Shown one piece after another: positions 13,822 through 24,316 of a DNA stretch of 64,000 nucleotides. This DNA comes from Cladocopium goreaui. Lineage: Eukaryota > Sar > Dinophyceae > Suessiales > Symbiodiniaceae. The notes below the pieces were generated by a model. That model was given only the letters and a program-made list of their open reading frames with translations. It did not search any database and was not told the DNA's origin. A program made the translations under genes and the position numbers. Each line of letters begins with the position of its first letter. Positions within the stretch are counted from its first letter, which is position 1. The DNA is taken from the NCBI GenBank assembly GCA_947184155.2, contig CAMXCT020001791.1, forward strand, positions 470,658-534,657, in the 5' to 3' direction.

Positions 13822-16800
13822 TAATTAAATATTAAAGGATAGTGTTCTATACTTTTCTCGGGGCTGTTCAATGTCGTTCACCCCATTCGTGACTGGAGAA
13901 ATTGGACCATATGGTGCCAGCAAACGGGGGCCACTTCTCAATTTCCAGAGCGGCTCCAGCATCCACCCAGATCAGCGCATCTTCAGCTTCGGATTGGGGC
14001 ACCACCAGGTGAGGAAACATCCGCAGCCATCCTGCGACGTTGGGTGGCGGAGGTGGCATGAAACGCACCGACAAATGTTCAAGCGGAAAGGGATTCACAG
14101 ATTCACACGATCCTGGGGAAAAAAAAAGGTTGAAAAAAAAACAACACAACAACAACTCTTCAATTCTTCTATATTATTCTGACTTTGCAGGCTCTTCCAG
14201 TTCTGTTCCGAGGCCGCTCCCAAGGCCCCAGCTTCCCAGCTTCCCCACACCATTGCGCTCCTGCACTGCCGTAGTGACTGGAGAACTGCAAGCAATCCTC
14301 CGGCACCAGCGCGTGGATTTCTTGCCAGGCATCGAGCTCCTCCTGCTGGTAGAAACGGAAGGAACCTGCGATGTGCGGAAGGAAACTTGCGGATTTTTTC
14401 GGTCGGGATTACCACCATAAATTGCCTTTTCAAGAGGGAACATTACCCCTCTGGTAAACTAACATAACTATGGAAAATCATCATTTTTAATAGGGAAATC
14501 AACTATAAATGGGCAATTTTCAATAGCTATGTTAGTTTACCCGAGGGTATATTCAACCAAATTTGAAGGGTGTCCCTCTCAAATTGTCACATAAACCCAT
14601 GAAGGTGGGTGACGGGAAGATTTCAAACGTGTGCACCATCGCGGCAAAGCCGGTTTCCCCTGGAACCCTCCGCAGCCTTTGGCCCTTAAATTGGGTTCCA
14701 GCTCCTGACCATGGGAAAGCAAAGTGATCGCTTGACTGCAAAAAACCATCGGCCTCGAGACTCCTTCTTTCTCTTTTCCTCCTTCCTCCTCCTCCTCAGT
14801 ATCATCATCATTGTCTCCCTTCAAAAATCTCGAGGCTGGAGACTGTCTCCGGGTCTAGTTTCCAGGTCAGTCGGTCACTATGAACCATAGCCATATTCAC
14901 CTCCGGTAGTCACCAGCAAATCACCAACTTGATATCCATCATTTCGACTCCTTCACGGCTTCCTCACATCCTCCTCCCCACGTGTATGGCCATGTGTTCA
15001 CCATTCTATTTACCCCTTCCCCCCCATTCATCAAATTTTCACCCATCAACCCCATGAACATTGCCAAACTCAGCTACCCAATCATCGCCCATCCTATCAT
15101 ATCCCATCATTCTCTCCAGTAGTCACTAATCGAACATATATAATCCCATGATATCCCATGATTATCCCTATGAAAACTGGAAAAAAACACATACAACCCC
15201 ATCATATCCCATCATTCTCTCACATCAAACCCATATTAAACATTGTTAAACCACAAAAAATCGCATCCCCCATCGACCCCATCGGCCCCATCCCATCTCC
15301 TTTAAAGCTTCCTTCACGTCCTGCTCCCCCAGGCCATCCACCACCAGGTGGAATCGCAACGGCCGTGTCTCCGCGAAGAACAGCGCCGAGCGGATGCCGG
15401 CCAGCGCCTTGCGGCCGAAGGCCGGGAAGCCCACGGAGGCCACCTGGCGGTATGTGCAAATGTGTATGTATATACCTGAATCTTCATTCGGACATTAATG
15501 TCTGCCTTTTCAACATTATATGCCTGAAGGGGGTGTCGGACAGAAAATCTGACTGCGGGCGGAATTCAGTTTCAACAATCGAAAACATTGAAATGCTGTA
15601 TTTTTGGGGAAAATGAATTCGGGCGGAATTGCACGTGATTCGGGCGGAAACACACGTGATTCAGGCGTAAATGGCCGTAACGATTTTTTTGAGAACACAA
15701 AGATAATTTTTTGGCTAAAGTGGGTTCGGGCGGAATTTGGAGCCTTAGGCGGAATCCTCAGATTCGGGCAGATTTCCTGACTGAATGCATTCAGACTGAA
15801 ATTACTGACTGCACGAAGATCTAGGTATATGTGTGTGTGTGTTGCACATAAATATGTGCCATTACAATATCTATATATATATACATATGTATATATATAT
15901 AGATATATAGATGGTTTGTAAAAAATATATATATGACTTGAAACATGAGAGCAAGGTTGAGTCCCTTCAGGTCGTGGTCTCATCCGTCACGTCCGCACCA
16001 TGGCCAGGTGCACCGGCGCGCCATCGCCCCCGGCGCGCCACTGCAGCAGGGAGCGTTCCTGCAGCAGCTGCCACCAGCGGCTGCTGGCGCTGCGGAAAAG
16101 CTCCCGCGCCTGACCACGCCATCTGTCACCAAGGGAAGATTACATTTGGGGGTTTCCTAAAATTGGGGATCCCCAATTATATCAATTATGTAGGTTTCAA
16201 TACTCAATGGGAATTGGAATTACTATTGGGAATTCCAGGATCTTAAATTGGAGGTACTGTACCATTTTTCAGGCCATTTTTTTGGGGGATATTCCCTAAA
16301 AAATAGGCCTAAAAAAAAGGCCTTATATGGCCTTATATATGGTAGGTACCTCCAATTTAGGATCCTGGAATGGCCATTGATTTGGGGGTTTCCGAAAATT
16401 GGGGATCCCCAATACCGTAGGTCTCAATACTAAACTGACTTAATTTTGGATGATTTGGGGCCATTTGGGGTACCCCTATTGAAGGAAACCACAATTTATG
16501 GTAATAATGGGATATAACAAACAATAATGGGTGAAGAATGTGTTGTATGATTGTTGAAGCTATAGAAATTCCAACATATATCCCACATAATCCAACAGGT
16601 GGCCTAGTTATGCTTATCAACAGAAATCATCAGAAATCTACCTGTCGTATGTTGATTGCTAAAAATGTTGGGAGGCATATCACCCTTCGGTAACCAAACA
16701 TGATCAAACATGGCAAGCCGGAAATCCCCGCACTAAATGGAGCTTTGGATGGGGAACTCAACTTTAAATGGTGAATTTCCCATGCATTATCGTATGTGCT

Positions 16801-19800
16801 AAGCGTAGAATATTATACATCCTGATTCATCTATTTTCCATCATTTATTCTGCACTATTCATCCATCATCATGATTACCAATAGATATCATCTTCTTCCC
16901 AAAATTACACCTGGAATGGCATAATTAAATTTAATTAACATGTATTCCTAATGATACAACAATTATTCCCCATGTTTGAGCCATAGGTAAATTCTCAACC
17001 ATAGATATCATGAAATGGATACTCATGATTAACAGGAATACATTCATTCTTCATGAAATCATTTTCCGTTACTCGCCCATTATCATTCATGGAATATATC
17101 CGAAGATATTTGTATATTATCAATATTGCCATAGATAACCATAATTCTGTAAGTATACCCTGCAGTAAATTAACATAGACCCTGCCAGATAGGGGTTGGA
17201 AGACTAGTTTCCACTAAACAATTGGTGATTTTCTGGGTCGAACTGTGAATTTACCAGAGGCTACTTATTATCAATAAATAATTATGCTAATTATATATCC
17301 CTAGGTATAATCAATGTTCTTAATTATACATATTCTCCATAGATATTTCATCAATATCTATGCCATAAAATATCATAATATATACATATCTATATCTATA
17401 ATCCCTAAAAAATACCTTCTGGTTATTTAACATAGCCATGGTATAGATGGCCCATAGAAATAGATGGTTTACCTATTAAAAATGTTGATTTTCCATGATT
17501 TTCCATGGCTATATTAAATAACCAGATGGTAACTATATAACCATATTTTTCATTCTCCATACCCTCTGGTAAACTAACATAACTATGGAAAATCACCATT
17601 TTCAATGGGAAAATCCACTACAAATCACCCTTTTCAATAGCTATGTTAATTTACCAGATGGTATATCCCACTAATATTCCCATGATTTTCCCATATAAAA
17701 CCATATAAAACCTCCATTTCTGGTGGATCAACCTCCATTTTCATTCTCCATAGATCTCATCTTCCCTGTTTTCCCGATCTTCTCGCCTGGAACGCCAGGC
17801 TGTGCCAAGGCGATAGCCACGTCAAGGCCACCTGCAGCAGCGCGACTCTCCATGCCTGGCCGGAGCAACGTTGTGGTCCCGGTAAGGGGCCTAAACCTAT
17901 CCCCAAAATGGGGAAATCACCAGCAGAATCTCGATTCAAGATGATATAAGATGGTTTGAGCTGGTTTAACTTGCATGTAAAATGGGCAAAAAGGGTCAAA
18001 AAGGCTGGACTCCAGTACCAAAACTTCGGGATTTCAGTGGCAAAATATAGGGCTTTCCCCACCTGAAGGCTGAACTCGCCGTCGTCCACCAAATCTAACC
18101 ACCCAAAGCGGAAGATGGGAGACAACGATGAGGACAAGGCCACCTGAGGGAGCTGCCAGGATGGCATTGATGGTCCTAGGTCCATCAATGAGTCCAAAAA
18201 AAAATGAAACGTCCATCTTAGATAACCCCATTATAATATTGTTTGTGAAATCTCTGAATGTGGTAATCCCATAAAAAAAACAACTAAAATTTAGGTGTCA
18301 TTTTACATCCAATAAAGATGGTAATCACCCAATGCCTTAAAACCTACCACTCTCTCTCTCTCTCTCTATCACCTTCAGGCAGATGTCTGCCCCAGTCCCT
18401 TGTTGGGATAGTTCATTATTGGGTTTACCACACGAATCGAATATTGTAAATAGCCACAAATAGCCTATGTTAAGTTGCATCCCACGTGTATTTCCATTGA
18501 TTTTACGTATGGATTTCTTAATCCCACAGTGTCATTTCCATACAGGTTTCCCATGTATAATTTCCACTTGGATTTCCATCTTATCGAACTATTTCCATAG
18601 TTGCCTCCCGTTGATTTTTTCAATTTTCCATTGTACCATCTGGTTATTTAACATAGCCATGGAAAATCATGGAAAATCACCATTTTTAATAGGTAAACCA
18701 TCTATAAATGGGCCATCGAAAAACCATGGCTATGTTAAATAACCAGAGGGTATATTTATAGGGATTATAGATATAGATATGTATATATTATGATATTTTA
18801 TTTAACATAGCCATGGAAAATCATGGAAAATCACCATTTTTAATAGGTAATCCATCTATTTCTATGGGCCATCGAAAAACCATGGCTATGTTAGTCATAA
18901 CCAGAGGGTATATTTATAGGGATTATAGATATAGATATGTATATATTATGATATTTTATTTAACATAGCCATGGTTAAAATCATGGAAAATCACCATTTT
19001 TCCCACATCTTCCCACAGTTCATGATCCCAAAGCGTCTCCCCTTTTGGAGTCGCTGAAATGCACCTCAGCTGCCCGCATGAACGGATCACAGGCTGGCGA
19101 CGTCGCGCAGTCCATGGCGGACTCGGTCGCCTCGCCATGTGGCGGCCATGGGAGCGCCGTGGTGGGATGGTGGCATGGTGGGAAAAGATGAGGGAACTAT
19201 TCAATGGGAGATCTCCAGGATCCTAAAATGGAGGTACGTTAGTACCATTTTTCAGGCCATATTTTGTGATATTCCCTAAAAAATAGGCCTAAAAAATCGG
19301 CCTTATATATGGAATCGGTACCTCCATTTTAGGATCCTGAAATTCCCATTGAACTATGGGGACAATGATGGGGGAACTATAGGATAGCTATGGATAGCTT
19401 ACGTGTGGTAAGCTAAATGGGAGATTTTGGGGTGATGATCGGTATGGTTCTGGACTGGGTAAAGGGGTGTTTTTGATTTTCTGTGATCGTTGTGGTTGCG
19501 GTTATCATTCAAAGGCAGTTTCACCCATCATTTTCGTGGAAAACATGGCTGATGCTAGCTGGATAAACCCCCAATACCTGGATATTTACATATTCATCTG
19601 TAAATATGATTTTTCCATTGCCATGCTTGATTACCGGAGAGTATGATATTGGATTACACTGAGTACTTGATTTCTTTAATAATGGCCAAATCTGATGACT
19701 GTGCGTCTTCATTTTTTGTTGGTTATGGTCCTGGTTTGTGAAAAACATAAGAAATCGATTATGGTTGTGTCTGTGTTCCTTCTAATACATTGGAATATGT

Positions 19801-22800
19801 TTTTGAACTCACCCATAGTAAACTCTCTCCAGCAACGTCAACCCCAGGTTCATAAATCCTGATGAATTACGGGCGTTCCCCCCAATAGAGCTAATTAATA
19901 TACTTTGCCACTTAAATTGTTTGTGCCCCTCCAATTAAACAGCCTAGGGATGCCTAGGGGGTTGCTAATCCGGCAATAACATGAACCATTCATGTGTGGA
20001 TCATCTTACGTTACCCCAGGTCATCCCAAATGGGGGTATATCATCCAACAACTAACTTTTTCGTCTGGGTCTTTTATCATCAAATAACGATTCATATACG
20101 TTTCCCTGCGTGTCCTTGCGCTCTTCGGTGTTTTTATCATGTTCTACTAACTAGACAAGTTTTGTATTTAATAAGGGGTTGCCGGGGGCATGCTGCTCAA
20201 GGAAGTATTTGATGGTTTCAGTGTTCCACTCCGCTCTGCAATTTCAGCTCATCGTCGCAACCTCAGCAAGGAAGATAAGAATACTTCACGGGAAACGATT
20301 CCCGTGATGGGGGTGTTCATGCGAGGCAAAATTTTGGCGGAATCAAAGACATACAAGATTATTCCCATGACAGGAAAAGGAAATTCACTTTGGGCGTCCT
20401 CACTCGTTCTTCTTGGATGTGGCCCAAAGCTATCGAGCTGTAAAAATGTTACTTCCAGACTTCCAGAGTCTTGTAGTGATGCCTGTCCAACATGGCAAAA
20501 CGACCTAAAGAGAAACTTGCGCTTACCTTGCGCTAGACTTGCGTTCAAAACAGGCTTTGCAGAGAAACAAATCTGATAATTAAAACGATTCATCTCCCTC
20601 GGAAAAACCCGTGACAATTAAAGACAGGACTGGCTCCTTTTTGGCTCGGGGGGACCGTTTGGGAATCAAACTTCTATTTAGCTACTACACTCTCCTTCTA
20701 CCATACCTCTTGAAATTTGATTCGCGTGGGGCTCCTTTTTGGCTCGGGGAGGTGGGTTTTGGGACCCAAACTTCTATGTAAGCTACTACACTCTCCTTCT
20801 ACCATACCTCTTGCAATTTGATTCGCGTGGGGCTCCTTTTTGGCTCGGGGGGGCGGGTTTGGAAATCAAACTTCTATGTAAGCTACTACACTCTCCTTCT
20901 ACCATACTTCTTGAAATTTGATTCGCGTGGGGCTCCTTTTTGGCTCCGGGAGATGGGTTTTGGGAATCAAGCTTCTATGACACTCTCCTTCTACCATACC
21001 TCTTGAAATTTGATTCGCGTAAGCCTCCTTTCAGGCTCGAAAAGGTGGGTTTTGGGAATCAAACTTCTATGACACTCTCCTTCTACCATACCTCTTGAAA
21101 TTTGATTCGCGTAAGCCTCCTTTCAGGCTCGAAAAGGTGGGTTTTGGGAATCAAACTTCTATGACACTCTCCTTCTACCATACCTCTTGAAATTTGATTC
21201 GCGTAAGCCTCCTTTCAGGCTCGAAAAGGTGGGTTTTGGGAATCAAACTTCTATGACACTCTCCTTCTACCATACCTCTTGAAATTTGATTCGCGTAAGC
21301 CTCCTTTCAGGCTCGAAAAGGTGGGTTTTGGGAATCAAACTTCTATGACACTCTCCTTCTACCATACCTCTTGAAATTTGATTCGCGTAAGCCTCCTTTC
21401 AGGCTCGAAAAGGTGGGTTTTGGGAATCAAACTTCTATGACACTCTCCTTCTACCATACCTCTTGAAATTTGATTATCAAACAAACTTCTATGGCCCGCG
21501 GGGCCAGGCTTCTGCTGAAGGACACCATTCGGGAATCAATCAAATTTAATCAATGCTTGTCCAGGACCTCAGCACCTGGTTTCCAAGAAATTGAATCGAT
21601 GCTAAACGCGCTCAATACGTTTCAAAACCACATATATACCACATATCCTAATTTAAAACAAAAATCCTACTGTATCTTGCGCCCGCCATTGGGTTTGATT
21701 GCGTGCCTGAAGCCACACACGCACCACAAAATGGCAACAACATAACCCACAGGGCCACCTCCACGATGCGCAGTAGCTCCTGGACTGCTGCTTCAATGCC
21801 CTGCTGCAGTTCTTCCTCAAGGCCAGCCCAGTTGGAGCTTCAACATGGGTACCCTCTGGTTATGTCAAAATAGCTATTGAAAATGGCCATTTATAGTGGG
21901 TTTTCCCATTAAAAATTGTGATTTTCCATAGCTATGTTAAATTACCAGAGGGTAATGCCCCGAACTACATGGAGGTCTTGTGTTGAAATATAGTGGGAAT
22001 AGGATGGAAATATCATGGGGATAACGGAATATCATAACCTAGGTGACGTTTATGGATTGTAGGAACGTTAGAGTAATCCCCAGAAAGTGGGGAAATGGAA
22101 TATACTGTTATGAACAAAACCGATCGAATTGTTTCCATACAAACTGGTTGAGTGTGGCAGTTTCGGCCCTACCTCTCGGGTTGTCAGGGTGCCATGCAAT
22201 GTGGCAAACCCACATTGTCACATTACACAAACCATTGTTTCAGAAGCTAGGGGCTTAAGATCCCCCAAATGATAAGTGGTGGTAAATCGAAAATGGATGA
22301 ACATGGTCCACTCAGATTACAACAATATTGGGCTTACCACATTGCCTCCAGTACTCTCTCTGGTAACTACCCTGGAAGCGGATCTGCCTCAACATGACGA
22401 TCATTCCTGGAACATCATGGGTAAATCCTCGGTAAACATGAACGTGGAAAGTCGTTTTGGCAATGGTCATTGTACCTTAACTTTACCGTAAGCTACATCT
22501 ACAGCAACTACCTCATCACGCCCTCATCATTATCAATGCGTGGGTCGTTGTCATTTGGGTATGGGTCATGAACCCCAGCAGCCGGGCGTGGCATGTAACC
22601 AGCGAAAGAAAAGAGCAAACCGTCACAGACGACTACGATCACCAAATCAAACCTGGTGGCATTTTGACACAGTACCGTATACGGTAGTGATACCCGCCTT
22701 GATTGAGGGGTAGGAACCCTTACCCCACCATTCCATCAAAATCTGGTTTATGTAATGGTTGGGTGCGGGTATTTCTTTTAGAATGGATACTTTTTTGGGT

Positions 22801-24285
22801 TTATATACAATGGAAGACCACTATTGTACTACCTAGATCTACCTAGCAGGCCGGATGTCCCAAAAAAATTGTTTCCCACTAAGAGACTATGTTGTGGAAA
22901 TGACGTAACAGTTACATGTTGAAACAATGTAAACTTGATTTATATGTTATGGAACGGGCCGCATCTTGAAGGGATCATTTTAAGATATCTTAAGATGGAA
23001 GGCGGCCAAATCCTGGAAGGCCAAATCCTGGACGCAGAAAAACATTGACCAAATTTTAGCGTTTCTCCATCCAACCTTCCAACTTTTATATCATGGTAGC
23101 CATTTTGCAGACACATTTCCATTATGGAAGCACCGATTTTGGGCCTAATGAAACCAAGGGATAATGCAATTTTATATAATGGATTGGCACCCCCTTTTTA
23201 TGAAATGGATGGTGCGGAGTACCAAGATTCAAAAGTATTTTGCTTATTTTGCCCACATGTACCTGGGTTTCCATTTTATACGGTGCATGGGTTGTTCCAT
23301 TCCATGGGGCTTCAACCAAGGGGGTGTAATGATAAGAAAGAAAGAAAGAAAGAAAAAAAGAAAGAAAGAAAGAAAGAAGGGAAACAGGAAGGAAAGAAGA
23401 AAACCAAACAAAAAGGAAAAAAAACATGCAAAATACCCATATACATCATATACTGTAAACACATATTAAAAAAAAAAAACGCATCAACAGCATCCCACAG
23501 CCATGCCACCCACTGCGGGGAGCTGCGCTGGATGCTCGCCAAATGCCCGCAGCAGGCCTGGCGCAGCGGCACCATGGCAGGCACGGCGCATTCGGCCAGC
23601 TGCACCGGCTCGCTACAACAGGCCGCCTGGCTGAAACGCTTAGCGTCGTTGGGGCCGGTGTCACCGGTGGAGACGCGTTTTCCCATTGGTTTTTTTCCGT
23701 CAAGGCCTCCATGGGGAGGATTTCTGATTGCCACGTTTGATTGCCACGTTTGGTTAGAGTTTTTGAGAGATAGTTTGTTATTAGTACTATATCATGTACC
23801 CATGTATGTCCCATAAAGAACAGTAAACAAAGTTGTGCCTGCCAACTTAGATATCTTAGATATGCCATCCCCCCCTTCACACTGAACACCCCCAAGAAGT
23901 CATGGTGGATGATGGGGATGAAACCACATATTTGGGACCAAATAATGGGGATGTTTAATATTGGGATGATGGGATTAGGAATGCCAATGGGGTATCAATG
24001 GGTATCACCTTCATTTACAGTAGATCTAAAGATATGCGTGTGTGTTTGCATGTATTTATGTATATGTATGAATGTACATGTGCATATATGTATTTATACA
24101 TATGTATGTACAAGTATACACGCATGTGCATATATATATATTATTTATTTACTTATTTATTTATGTACATGCATATGTATGTATATATATATATATGTGT
24201 GTGTGCGCATGTAAGAATATGCATATATATATATATATATGTGTGTGTGCATGTAAGAATATGCAAATATATATTTATATATATG

Positions 24286-24316
<31 letters not shown>

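Noticed and set aside
20190..20617. Overlapping plus and minus ORFs of about 125 codons
   Set aside because: Both strands open with no recognised motif; likely a repeat-derived segment in an intron.
20640..21475. CRISPR-like regular repeat
   Set aside because: The 92-bp units are contiguous without unique spacers, and the context is eukaryotic.
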